A stretch of DNA of 64,000 nucleotides from NCBI GenBank assembly GCA_001899685.1, contig MKWG01000013.1:75638-139637 (forward strand), given 5' to 3'. Shown one piece after another: positions 10,219 through 20,202 of this stretch. The first letter of the stretch is position 1. Each line of letters opens with the position of its first letter. Source of the DNA: Sphingobacteriales bacterium 44-15. GTDB taxonomy: Bacteria > Bacteroidota > Bacteroidia > Chitinophagales > Chitinophagaceae. The position numbers and the translations under genes are program-made. The notes beneath the pieces are model-generated. The model made no database searches, was not told the DNA's origin, and saw only the letters and a list, made by a program, of their open reading frames with translations.

Positions 10219-10782
10219 GTGCTCATGAAAAGAAATTCCAAAGCGCATTTTGTAACACTGCTTATTGCGTCAATATTTTTTATTGCTTCCTGTAAAAAAG
10301 ATGAAGCTCCCAAAACAGATCTTGCTGCAGCCAAAAGAGAATGGGTAACCGGCAGTTGGAAACAGAAAGATATTCAACTCGGAGTATCTACTTCAGTAAA
10401 GGTTGGCGGTACCAAGATCCCGCTTCTTGCCGGTAGCAGCATGCTGGATGATCCTACGATCAATTACCTGCTGGTAGCTATGGCAGGAGCGAATCCGTTT
10501 GGATTTACCCGCAACAACGTATATACTTTCGCTGCTGACGGCACTTATACAGTAGATGGCGCTAACGATTATTCGATAGCTTTTTCCTTGCCCGTAGCGG
10601 GAAAATCGGGTACCTGGGATACGGAAGTGTACAGCTCCGTGCTGGCGTTATTTCCTTCAAAAGACGTGAGAGACCCGCACTGGATCAATGATATCACAGC
10701 TTCAACACTGAATCTTGCAATCACCATTACTATTCCTGGTTTAGGTGATGTCCCAATGAATCTTTTGCTTGAAAAAAAGTGA
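10219..10782 (+). CDS. Lipocalin-like/DUF5004-type hypothetical lipoprotein
   Basis: Lipobox IASCKKDE; W-x-GSWK motif. Confidence 0.55.
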   Translation: MLMKRNSKAHFVTLLIASIFFIASCKKDEAPKTDLAAAKREWVTGSWKQKDIQLGVSTSVKVGGTKIPLLAGSSMLDDPTINYLLVAMAGANPFGFTRNNVYTFAADGTYTVDGANDYSIAFSLPVAGKSGTWDTEVYSSVLALFPSKDVRDPHWINDITASTLNLAITITIPGLGDVPMNLLLEKK

Positions 10783-10840
10783 CCGGAGCATATAATCTTA
10801 ACTTGAAAACAAATTCTTTTTATTAAACCAATCAATTGTT

Positions 10841-13800
10841 ATGAGGAATTGCCGCTTTATGGCCAGGTTATTCTTTTTCAGCCTGGTATTCTTTTTAAAT
10901 ATGGCTGCTGTTGCAGCCGACTTTCCGGTGCGTGGATCGGTAAAGGATGAAAACGGCCCTGTTGCAGGGGTAACCGTTACAGAGAAAGGTACATCGAATG
11001 CAACCACTACCGACAATAACGGTCATTATGCTATTACCGTTAAAAACGCCAATAGTGTGCTGGTATTTACTTCTGTAGGGTATAAAACGGTGGAAGTAGC
11101 CATATCGGGCCGCTCTGTGGTGAATACTACTATTGAAAGCACGGCACAGGAACTTTCCGGCGTGGTGGTAACGGCGCTGGGTATTACCAGGGAAAAGAAA
11201 TCACTGGGTTATTCAGTGGAAGAAGTAGCCGGCAAAGAAATGAACCGGGTGGCCCAGGAAAATGTGCTGAATGCAATGTCGGGAAAAGTAGCCGGGGTTA
11301 CTATTAATCAAACCGGGGCTGCGGGATCATCCGTGAGCATGGTTATTCGCGGGGCTACCTCTCTCAGCAGCGATAACCAGCCTTTGTTCGTGATAGATGG
11401 CGTGCCCATTGCCAATACACTTAATAATATAAGCCAGGTAGGTAATGATAACCGGGTGGACTACGGTAATTCTATTGGCGGGATTAATCCTGATGATATT
11501 GAAAGTGTGTCCATTCTTAAAGGTCCGAGCGCTGCCGCATTATATGGCTCCCGCGCCGGCAATGGCGTGGTGCTGATCACTACCAAAAGCGGTAAGGGCG
11601 TTAATAAAACGACAGTTAATTTTATTTCCAATAACGTGTTCGAAAAGCCATATAAATTTTTAAAATGGCAGACAAAATACGCAAGCGGTATTTTCCCGGC
11701 TATTCCGGTAAGCATATCGGGTAATCTGTTTACAGATCCTCTCGGGATATCGGACCCGCGTTTTAACCCGGATTATGTAATTATAGATGAATCGGGTGGT
11801 GCAGGCGGTCCCGAATTGGACAGAGGATATAATGCCATACAATGGAACAGCCCGTTGGATGAAAACGGTAAGCAAATCGCTACTCCTCTGGTTTCTCATC
11901 CCAATAATGTCAAGAATTTTGTGCAAACAGGTATTACAAGCACCAATGGTGTATCCGTTGCCAATAATACGGAAAAGATGAATTACCGTATTTCCCTTTC
12001 GGATATGCGCAACAGGGGGATCGTACCTAATGCAGACCTTTTCCGTAATACACTGGATATTAATTCTTCATTCAAAGTAACCAAAAACTTCCGGCTGAGC
12101 ACCAACATTGATTTCAGCAGGAACAGATCGAATAACCGGCCTGCCGGCGAAAGAGGTGCCAATCCCTTACAATGGGCGTATGCCGTTTCTCCAAATAATG
12201 ATATCCGGGATTTGAAAAATTACTGGGTACCGGGACAGGAAGGGCTTGCAGTAGTATCTACACATCCTTCGGCTGATAACCCTTATTTTTTAGCCTATGA
12301 GGTAAATAATTCATTTGTGAGAGACAGGGTGTATGGCAATTTAAAGGCAGACTGGCAGATCACCCGTGATCTCAGCCTGATGCTCCGCTACGGCCTGGAT
12401 AATCTTAATGAAAAGAGAGAAACAAAGATGTCGAACGGCTATACCGAAGATCCTCTTGGCGCTTACGGTATAATCAACCTGAGGAATTTTGAAAGTAACG
12501 CGGATTTTCTTCTTACTTATAAGAAGAACCTTAATGCATTCCATGTTTCCGTTTCGGCCGGGGGAAATGCACGCTATCTGAATGGTTCTTCTGAAAATAT
12601 AGGTACTAAAAATGGTACAGGTCTGATCGTTCCGGGTGTATTCACCATCCAGAATATCCTCCCGGCCAATCTTAATTATGGCAACAGCCGTTTTGAAAAA
12701 GGTGTAAACAGCCTGTATGGAATGGCAACAGTTGGGTTTAAGGATATGATCTATCTTGATGTAAGCGGACGTAATGACTGGTCAAGTACCCTGCCGGGCG
12801 CCAAGCCTTATTTTTATCCGTCAGCTTCTTTGAGCGTGCTGGCAAATGAAATATTAGGTGTTACCTCGGAGAATATCAATCTTATCAAGCTGAGAGGTGG
12901 TTATGCCCAGGCGGGTAATGATGCCAGCCCTTATATGTTATATAGCGTTTTAGGCAATGCAGGTACCTGGGGAAGTGTGCCCAGGCTGTCTACATCAGGA
13001 ACCCTGCTCAATGAAAATCTTAAACCGGAGCAGGCTACTTCTTATGAAGCAGGTATTGATGTTAACCTGTTCAGGAACAGGTTCCGGCTGGCGGCTACCT
13101 ACTACTCGGTAGATAATAAGAACCAGATATTCAATACAGGTTTACCATCTTCTACCGGATATAGTTCAAAAAATATCAATGCCGGTCTGCTCCGTAGCTA
13201 TGGCTATGAGCTTACTGTAGGAGGTACACCTTTTCAGACCCGGAACTGGCGCTGGGATATCAGCGCTAATCTTACCCGCAACCGTACGAAGGTAATGGAG
13301 CTGGCTGATGAAATGCCTTATTTTACCTATTGGGAAGATGCCAAGGGAGGCGCTTATACATTTTTGGGAGAAGAGGTGGGAGATATCTACGGACCTAAAC
13401 TAAGGGTAGTGGAAGATAAATCATCACCTTATTACGGATGGCCTTTATTGGATGCAAAAAATGAGGATGGCGCCAAATGGGTAGCGTTGGATGGTCTTCA
13501 AACCAAAAATAAGATTGGCAATTTTAATCCCCGTTTCATATTAGGTGTACAAACTTCCATTAGCTGGAAAAGCTGGACCCTGAGCGCCACGCTTGACTGG
13601 AGGAATGGCGGACAGTTCGTTTCTCAAACCTATCGCTATGGCGTTGAGGATGGCAGGGCTTCACTGCAATTTGATAATTTCTGGGATCCGGGTACCATGA
13701 GCGGTAAAGAATTGAGAGATTACCTGGTTGCCCATGCAGATGAATTGATAATACCCCATGATCAAAGATTTATAAGAATAGGTTGGCCTTCACCCGAAAG

Positions 13801-14299
13801 AGCTAGCTACCCGGTATCTATAGCGGGATATAATCTGCCTTATGGTGGTTTGATTGCCCCGGGAGTATATGCGTCAGGGTATGATGCTAACGGCAATCCT
13901 ACAGGGTATATAGAAAACCTGGGAGAAAATATACTTAAAAAGGATGCTGATGGTAATTATATAGGAACTGTTCCGTTATTGTATGCGGTAAGTAATGGAT
14001 GGGATTTTATGGAGCCCACTTTATTCTCTGCTTCCTATATTAAGTTAAGAGAATTATCGCTTACCTATGGCTTGCCGCAGTCGTTGGTAAAATCATTGAG
14101 AATGCAGGATGTCAGTTTTGGCGTGTACACCAGGAATGTGATCTTATGGACCAAGGCCAAGATTGGTATTGACCCGGAGAATGCATTTCAGCCCACAACA
14201 GGTGTTCAGGGTGGAATACAATTTAAACAGGGTATCGAACGATACAATGTAACACCATGGACTATACCGGTAGGGGTGAAACTTAATATAACATTCTAA
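10841..14299 (+). CDS. SusC/RagA family TonB-linked outer membrane protein
   Basis: VVVTALGITREKKSLGYSV, NPDDIESVSILKGPSAAALYGSRAGNGVVLITTK. Confidence 0.96.
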   Translation: MRNCRFMARLFFFSLVFFLNMAAVAADFPVRGSVKDENGPVAGVTVTEKGTSNATTTDNNGHYAITVKNANSVLVFTSVGYKTVEVAISGRSVVNTTIESTAQELSGVVVTALGITREKKSLGYSVEEVAGKEMNRVAQENVLNAMSGKVAGVTINQTGAAGSSVSMVIRGATSLSSDNQPLFVIDGVPIANTLNNISQVGNDNRVDYGNSIGGINPDDIESVSILKGPSAAALYGSRAGNGVVLITTKSGKGVNKTTVNFISNNVFEKPYKFLKWQTKYASGIFPAIPVSISGNLFTDPLGISDPRFNPDYVIIDESGGAGGPELDRGYNAIQWNSPLDENGKQIATPLVSHPNNVKNFVQTGITSTNGVSVANNTEKMNYRISLSDMRNRGIVPNADLFRNTLDINSSFKVTKNFRLSTNIDFSRNRSNNRPAGERGANPLQWAYAVSPNNDIRDLKNYWVPGQEGLAVVSTHPSADNPYFLAYEVNNSFVRDRVYGNLKADWQITRDLSLMLRYGLDNLNEKRETKMSNGYTEDPLGAYGIINLRNFESNADFLLTYKKNLNAFHVSVSAGGNARYLNGSSENIGTKNGTGLIVPGVFTIQNILPANLNYGNSRFEKGVNSLYGMATVGFKDMIYLDVSGRNDWSSTLPGAKPYFYPSASLSVLANEILGVTSENINLIKLRGGYAQAGNDASPYMLYSVLGNAGTWGSVPRLSTSGTLLNENLKPEQATSYEAGIDVNLFRNRFRLAATYYSVDNKNQIFNTGLPSSTGYSSKNINAGLLRSYGYELTVGGTPFQTRNWRWDISANLTRNRTKVMELADEMPYFTYWEDAKGGAYTFLGEEVGDIYGPKLRVVEDKSSPYYGWPLLDAKNEDGAKWVALDGLQTKNKIGNFNPRFILGVQTSISWKSWTLSATLDWRNGGQFVSQTYRYGVEDGRASLQFDNFWDPGTMSGKELRDYLVAHADELIIPHDQRFIRIGWPSPERASYPVSIAGYNLPYGGLIAPGVYASGYDANGNPTGYIENLGENILKKDADGNYIGTVPLLYAVSNGWDFMEPTLFSASYIKLRELSLTYGLPQSLVKSLRMQDVSFGVYTRNVILWTKAKIGIDPENAFQPTTGVQGGIQFKQGIERYNVTPWTIPVGVKLNITF

Positions 14300-14319
14300 G
14301 ACATTTATACCTTTTTGAT

Positions 14320-16017
14320 ATGAAAAAGATTTATATAATATTATTGACGATAGTATCGGTGGTTGCAGGACTATCTTGTCAGAAACACCTTGTGGAACTT
14401 AACGAGAACCCTAATGGTGCGGATCCTTCCACCGTTAACCCGAATTTAGTGCTGTCTACCGTATTGACAGAATCGGGAAAGGCATTTGTTAATCTGGGCT
14501 ATCTTGATATAGCAGGTGTAATGCAACATACACAGAAAGACGGCTGGGCAGGCGGGCACAATAACTATGACTGGGGAAATTCTAATGATTGGGGTGGTTA
14601 TTACGATATCTTAAGAAATAATCAGTTTGTATACGACAAGGCCGTCGAGCTCAATTATCCCCTGCACCAGGGCATCGCACTGGTAATGAAAAGTCTTGTT
14701 TTTGGTTTGATAACTGATTTATGGGGTGATGTTCCCTACAGTGGTGCATTAAAGGGAAACCTGGGAGGCGCTGAGAACACCTTTCCAAAATTCGACGCCC
14801 AGCAAAGCATATACGACAGTATCCTGTCTAATCTCGAAAAAGCTAATACGCTTTTAGACGGATCCTCCTTTAACAGTTCAACCGGGCCGGCAGATATTTA
14901 TTTTCAAGGAAGTGAAGGAAGTGCACTTAAATGGAGAATGTTTGCCAATTCCCTTGCTTTGCGGTATTATATGCGACTTTCGGAAAAGCTTCCTTCGGTT
15001 GCACAGCAGGGAATTGAAAAAATAGTGGGAGATCCGTCAAAATATCCGATCATCACTGCTGTGGCAGATGAGCCGGCAATGAGTTTCCCGGGGAACAGCG
15101 ATATGGATTCATGGCCTGCTTTTGCCGTTCCGCAGTCAGACAGCACCAATTATATAAGGATCAAAATGTGCAACACCCTGGTAAAGGAACTGTTGAGTAA
15201 AAATGATCCAAGGATCAAGGCATGGGCTGAACCTGTTACGGAATCCATATATGTTGATCCGGATCTTTCCGGGAATGTAAGCAAAGTGGTATATGATACT
15301 ACTATTAATGGTGTACTCAGACCAAGAGTATTGATCATAACCAATGATTTTCTTGCTGCAAAAGGAATGACCACAAATGATATCAACCAGGATCCTTATT
15401 ATGTGGGGTTGCCGGTAGCATTAAGTGTACCGCAAACCTATAACCTGAGCCCTGATGCACAACAGGCATCTCACAATACGCATGTATCATGGGTGAACAA
15501 AAATTTTGCTAAAGGAAATGCAGGAGGTACTAAAGTGAGGCTGATAACCGCGGCAGAAGTTCATTTTATTCTGGCAGAAGCAGCGGCAAAGGGATGGAAC
15601 GCAGGCGATGCGGAAACACACTATAAAAAAGGAATTGAGGCTTCTTTCTTGGTATGGGGATTTAGTAGTGCTGAGGCGTCGGTTTATAGCGCCCAGCCTG
15701 CTGTTGCTTATGACGGGACTATTAAACAGATCATTACCCAGAAGTGGATAGCAAGCTGGAGCAGGGCAACAGAAGCCTGGTTCGACTGGCGCAGAACAGG
15801 TTATCCTGAATTACACGGAACCTTGCTTACCAAAGCGCCGGAGCTCCCTCTGCGTTTTTACTACCCGCTTGGAGAGAGAAACCTGAACGGAGCCAATGTA
15901 GAAGCTGCAAATAATAATCTTAAAACTACCCCGTATTCCAGCTTAGGCGGTAATGGAGCCAAGAACAGTCCCTGGTCCCAGCCCTGGATTGTGCAGGAAA
16001 CGGGGAAACCGTGGTAA
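14320..16017 (+). CDS. SusD/RagB-like lipoprotein
   Basis: Follows SusC directly; SusD-like organisation (LSCQKHLVELNENPNGADPSTVNPNLVLSTVLTESG...FILAEAAAKGW). Confidence 0.92.
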   Translation: MKKIYIILLTIVSVVAGLSCQKHLVELNENPNGADPSTVNPNLVLSTVLTESGKAFVNLGYLDIAGVMQHTQKDGWAGGHNNYDWGNSNDWGGYYDILRNNQFVYDKAVELNYPLHQGIALVMKSLVFGLITDLWGDVPYSGALKGNLGGAENTFPKFDAQQSIYDSILSNLEKANTLLDGSSFNSSTGPADIYFQGSEGSALKWRMFANSLALRYYMRLSEKLPSVAQQGIEKIVGDPSKYPIITAVADEPAMSFPGNSDMDSWPAFAVPQSDSTNYIRIKMCNTLVKELLSKNDPRIKAWAEPVTESIYVDPDLSGNVSKVVYDTTINGVLRPRVLIITNDFLAAKGMTTNDINQDPYYVGLPVALSVPQTYNLSPDAQQASHNTHVSWVNKNFAKGNAGGTKVRLITAAEVHFILAEAAAKGWNAGDAETHYKKGIEASFLVWGFSSAEASVYSAQPAVAYDGTIKQIITQKWIASWSRATEAWFDWRRTGYPELHGTLLTKAPELPLRFYYPLGERNLNGANVEAANNNLKTTPYSSLGGNGAKNSPWSQPWIVQETGKPW

Positions 16018-16112
16018 GGGAGAAGGCGTAAGGATATAAGGTATAGGGTGTAAGACCAAATCACTTCTGCCTTCTGCCTTACACCTTACCCCCTCTGCCT
16101 TACACCGATATT
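16015..16112. repeat. Heptad-periodic inverted tract
   Basis: gaaggcgtaaggatataaggtatagggtgtaag ... cttctgc cttctgc cttacac cttaccc cctctgc cttacac. Confidence 0.7.
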
Positions 16113-16140
16113 TTAAACCGGAGAGATAATCGTTTGGAAG

Positions 16141-17418
16141 ATGTATATAAGAATATTCATTTTTTTTCTTTGTTTAATTAGTTTCAATCCTGATACCTAC
16201 ACCCAGACCTTTAAAGCCGGGGCAGCAGTGAGGGTTATTACACCCGATCCGCTGCTGCCGGTATCTGGCGGGATAGGCACGCCAAAGCCCGCTTCTGTTA
16301 AGCAGGGAGAGCTGTATGCGCGGGCGCTTGTGCTGGAAAAAGGAGGCACCCGTATTGCTATTGTAAATGTAGATAACTTAGGGTGGCCGTCGGCGTTAGG
16401 CAACCGCTCAAGAGCCCTGATCAAAGGCATTCCCCCGGAAAATATTTTAATTGGCGCCACACATACGCACAGCGGACCCGATGCGTATGGTTTCCCCGAC
16501 GAGAAGGGAGTGTCGTATGCCGATCTGAAATACCTCGACTGGTGTGTGCACCAGATAGCTGATGCGGTAAACGAAGCTGTCAGCAAACTGGAACCCGCTT
16601 CATTGAAAATAGCTTTTGATGAAGTGAAAGGAAAGATCTCTTATAATTATTATGCCCCCCAGTTGTACGATCCTCGGTGTGGAGTGATACAGGCAATTGC
16701 TGCTTCTGGTAGCCGGAAAGGTAAGCCGATAGCTACGCTTGTCAACTATGCCGTGCATCCTGAGATCATCGGTTCCAAACAGGGTATATGTAGCCCCGAT
16801 CTGTGTGGACCGTTGTACAGCCGCATTGAGTCTAAAGGGGGAGGCATCGCCTTGTTTATGAATGGCGCCCAGGGCGGCATGGTTACTGCGGATAACAGGC
16901 TGCCTAATGGCGGCGAAGCCAACGACTGGCAGGAATGCATCCGTATTGGTGAGCTGCTGGCAGATGAAGCGCTTCGCATTGTAGCTGATGCGCCTGTGCA
17001 AACCAGTCCCGCACTGTATTGTACTGCCAGGAAGATCAGCTTCCCTATAGATGCTGATATTATGAAGTATATCCTGGCGCATTCCCCGGTAAATCTTTCT
17101 GCAGGCAACCCGGATACAGATCATGCTGTCACACAACTGAACCTCCTCAATATCGGAACGGCACAGGTGCTTTCCATACCCGGAGAAGCGCTGCCGAATA
17201 TCGGTTATTATGTAAAAAGAAAAATGCATACCAAACAACCTTTTTTGTTTGGCCTGACAAATGATGCTTTTGGTTATATGCTCACCAAAGTAGATTTTAA
17301 CAGCTTCCAGCGGTATCACTATGTAAGCCAGACCAGCCTCGGCGAGATGACAGGCGAAATATATATCGATCAAGCGTTGAAGCTGGTGAAAGACAGCCCT
17401 TCGCCGGATGGGCAGTAA
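16141..17418 (+). CDS. Neutral/alkaline ceramidase N-terminal domain-like secreted hydrolase
   Basis: FKAGAAVRVITPDPLLPVSGG, NVDNLGW, IGATHTHSGPD, FMNGAQGG motifs. Confidence 0.82.
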   Translation: MYIRIFIFFLCLISFNPDTYTQTFKAGAAVRVITPDPLLPVSGGIGTPKPASVKQGELYARALVLEKGGTRIAIVNVDNLGWPSALGNRSRALIKGIPPENILIGATHTHSGPDAYGFPDEKGVSYADLKYLDWCVHQIADAVNEAVSKLEPASLKIAFDEVKGKISYNYYAPQLYDPRCGVIQAIAASGSRKGKPIATLVNYAVHPEIIGSKQGICSPDLCGPLYSRIESKGGGIALFMNGAQGGMVTADNRLPNGGEANDWQECIRIGELLADEALRIVADAPVQTSPALYCTARKISFPIDADIMKYILAHSPVNLSAGNPDTDHAVTQLNLLNIGTAQVLSIPGEALPNIGYYVKRKMHTKQPFLFGLTNDAFGYMLTKVDFNSFQRYHYVSQTSLGEMTGEIYIDQALKLVKDSPSPDGQ

Positions 17419-17578
17419 GGCTGGGGGCGACGGGCTGTGAGCAATGAGCAGTGGGCTTTGGGCGATGGGCTTTCAGCAGTGAGCGATGGGCAGTGGGAGT
17501 TTCACGTTTGTCTTCTCACCTTTCATCATGTTGGTAGTGAGACGTGAAACGTCAGACGACAAACGTGCGAGGTCAAAC
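17419..17578. repeat. Heptad-periodic intergenic tract
   Basis: caatgag cagtggg ctttggg cgatggg ctttcag cagtgag cgatggg cagtggg, then gtgagac gtgaaac gtcagac gacaaac. Confidence 0.75.
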
Positions 17579-17668
17579 ATTGGTTATTCATTATTTACCT
17601 TAAAATAAATTCTAACAACTCAGGCTTAGAGCTGATAGCTCAATGCCGATAGCTTAAAACAAATACAG

Positions 17669-19009
17669 ATGAGGAAATTATTATTAGCAGGATTAATAGT
17701 TGTATACAGCCAGTTGGCGCTGGCACAGGCTACAGTAACACCCGCAACGGCATTGCAAAGTTATCTTCATAATGGAGATGCAACTTTTAGCTGGGAAGTA
17801 AAAGATACTTACGACATAGGCGATGTGAAGGCTTATGCATTGTTGCTGACTTCTCAAAAATGGAGAGAATTTGTGTGGACGCATCAGCTTACGGTGCTGG
17901 TACCTAAAGAAAACAAGCATGATGGTGCACTACTTTTTATCACGGGCGGTTCTGTAAAAAACGGGTTGCCCAACTGGAATGGCCGGGATGATAAGTTTAA
18001 TAAAGGAATGGCGGATATAGCTGCCACCAACAATGCTATTGTTGCGGTGCTGCGCCAGGTTCCCAACCAGCCGCTGTTTGATAACTTAACAGAAGATGCG
18101 CTGATATCATTTACCCTGCACAATTTTAAAAAAGATGGCGATTATAGCTGGCCGCTTTTGTTCCCGATGGTAAAAAGTGCCGTGCGTGCCATGGATGCCG
18201 TTCAGCAGTTTTCCAAACAACAGCTCCACCACGATGTAAACCGTTTTGTGATCTCCGGTGCCTCCAAGCGTGGATGGACCACCTGGCTTACCGGCGCCAG
18301 CGATAAGCGCGCCCAGGCTATCGGGCCGATGGTAATTGATGTGCTGAACATGCCGGTAAGTCTCGACTACCAGATAAAAGCACTGGGAGATTACAGTGTC
18401 CAGATCGAAGATTATGTAAAGCTTGGTATACCGCAGGGCTCCAGGACAGAAAGCGGTATGGCTGTGACTACAATGGTGGATCCCTATTCTTACCGTAAAT
18501 TGCTTACCATGCCCAAAATGATCTTCATGGGCACTAACGATGAATACTGGGTGGTAGATAATATTAAAAATTATCTCGACAGTATTCCCGGCAAAAACCT
18601 GCTGCATTATGTGCCTAATGCCGGCCATGGGCTGGGTGATGGTAAAAGTGCATTCGAAGCTTTGAGCGCGTTTTTCGGCACCACCATGACGAATTCTGCT
18701 TACCCCGACTGTGCATGGACTACCTCCGTTACGAAGAAAGGAGTGAAAGTGAATATCAAAGCTACCAAAGATGAGCTCACCGATGTAATTGTATGGCATG
18801 CTGATTCTCCCGATACTGACTTCAGGAATGACAACTGGACCAGCGATGATACCCGCATGGCTAAAAAAGGAAAGATAAAGATCGTAGAGCCGCTCCCCCA
18901 ATCGGGATACCGGGCCTTCTACGTGGATCTTAAATATAAAGATGTGCATGGTAATTCGTATACCGTGAGCACAAGGGTGTTTATGACGGATAGTAAGAAG
19001 GTATTGTAG
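17669..19009 (+). CDS. PhoPQ-activated pathogenicity-related family protein (alpha/beta hydrolase-like)
   Basis: HQLTVLVPKENKHDGALLFITGGS, FVISGASKRGWTTWLTG, MIFMGTNDEYWVVDNIKNYLDSIPGKN. Confidence 0.88.
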   Translation: MRKLLLAGLIVVYSQLALAQATVTPATALQSYLHNGDATFSWEVKDTYDIGDVKAYALLLTSQKWREFVWTHQLTVLVPKENKHDGALLFITGGSVKNGLPNWNGRDDKFNKGMADIAATNNAIVAVLRQVPNQPLFDNLTEDALISFTLHNFKKDGDYSWPLLFPMVKSAVRAMDAVQQFSKQQLHHDVNRFVISGASKRGWTTWLTGASDKRAQAIGPMVIDVLNMPVSLDYQIKALGDYSVQIEDYVKLGIPQGSRTESGMAVTTMVDPYSYRKLLTMPKMIFMGTNDEYWVVDNIKNYLDSIPGKNLLHYVPNAGHGLGDGKSAFEALSAFFGTTMTNSAYPDCAWTTSVTKKGVKVNIKATKDELTDVIVWHADSPDTDFRNDNWTSDDTRMAKKGKIKIVEPLPQSGYRAFYVDLKYKDVHGNSYTVSTRVFMTDSKKVL

Positions 19010-19092
19010 GTATGAGCTGTGAGCTATGGGCTATCAGTGTCACTGATGGCTCATAGCCCATAGCCCATAGCCCATAGCTTATAGCTAATATT
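19010..19092. repeat. Heptad-periodic inverted tract
   Basis: gagctgt gagctat gggctat cagtgtcactgatg gctcata gcccata gcccata gcccata gcttata gctaata. Confidence 0.8.
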
Positions 19093-19120
19093 CACTATCT
19101 TCCCCTCCTAAATATCCGCT

Positions 19121-19894
19121 ATGCTTTTACCTATAGGAGACGACAATTCCGATCGTTCGGTTACGCCGTATATCAATTATCTGTTGATCGCGGTCAATGT
19201 GCTTGTATTTGTTTTCCTGCAGGGCGCCGGGCATAATCTTTTTTTCACCTATGCTTTTTCAACCATTCCGGCGGAGATCATCACCGGCAACGATATTATT
19301 ACCCAATCCCAGGTTATTGTAGATCCGTATACCGGTCAGCAGTTTGAAATGCCGGGACTGCAGCCTACGCCCGTATCTGTATATTTTACATTGTTCACTT
19401 CTATGTTTATGCATGGCGGCTGGCTGCATCTTGCGGGCAATATGCTCTATCTGTGGATATTTGGCGATAATATTGAAAACAGGATCGGTCATTTCCGCTA
19501 TCTTGTTTTCTACCTGCTTTGCGGCGTGATCGCTTCATTGAGCCATGTTTTTTCTACCATACTGCTGAACCAGAATTCGCTTACGCCAAGTCTTGGCGCC
19601 TCCGGGGCAATATCCGGTGTGCTGGGCGCTTATTTATTATTGTTTCCCACCCGCAGGGTACATGCATTCTTTTTTATTTTCAGGGTGTCCATTCCTGCAG
19701 TGCTGGCGCTGGGTTTGTGGATCGCTTTCCAGGTGAGCAGCGGGTTAGGTATGCTGGGCGGCAATGATAGCGGAGGGGTCGCTTATGCAGCGCATATTGG
19801 CGGCTTTCTTGCCGGCTTTTTGCTCATTAAGTTCTTTGATCCTGTGCGGAACTCCGATCCAGGAGAGCGTTATATTACCCGTGTCAGGCGGTGA
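19121..19894 (+). CDS. Rhomboid family intramembrane serine protease
   Basis: MFMHGGWLHLAGNMLYLWIFGDNIE, LGASGAISGVLGAY, AHIGGFLAGF. Confidence 0.95.
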   Translation: MLLPIGDDNSDRSVTPYINYLLIAVNVLVFVFLQGAGHNLFFTYAFSTIPAEIITGNDIITQSQVIVDPYTGQQFEMPGLQPTPVSVYFTLFTSMFMHGGWLHLAGNMLYLWIFGDNIENRIGHFRYLVFYLLCGVIASLSHVFSTILLNQNSLTPSLGASGAISGVLGAYLLLFPTRRVHAFFFIFRVSIPAVLALGLWIAFQVSSGLGMLGGNDSGGVAYAAHIGGFLAGFLLIKFFDPVRNSDPGERYITRVRR

Positions 19895-20013
19895 TGGCGG
19901 GGGACATTAATGGTAATGTTGCGGCGTCATCGTGAGACGTGAGAAGTGAAATGACAGTGCATCTTGTCTTGTACCGTACGACGGATTGAAATCCGTTGGA
20001 ACAAAATGCGACC

Positions 20014-20123
20014 GGGGCTGACCAAAAAGGTCGCCAAATGATTAATTTATTCTGGCAGGTGATGGAGACTAATAGTTGTTTATGCGATTCTCAAAGCCTT
20101 CATTTACTTTTTTGGTCAGCCCC
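20014..20123. repeat. Short inverted-repeat element (MITE-like)
   Basis: Perfect 15-bp terminal IR GGGGCTGACCAAAAA (20014-20028) / TTTTTGGTCAGCCCC (20109-20123). Confidence 0.75.
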
Positions 20124-20202
20124 TTGTTGATATAAGAGGAAGACCTTACCACTTACTACTTATCACTTACCACTTACTACTATCCCGGTTTTTTTTCCGA
20201 AC

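Noticed and set aside
16600-17373. 257-aa minus-strand ORF
   Set aside because: Antisense to the ceramidase-like gene, which has clear motifs
17419-17578. Possible CRISPR-like array
   Set aside because: Units are 7 nt, degenerate and without unique spacers; no cas genes in window
18107-18949. 280-aa minus-strand ORF
   Set aside because: Antisense to the PhoPQ-related gene
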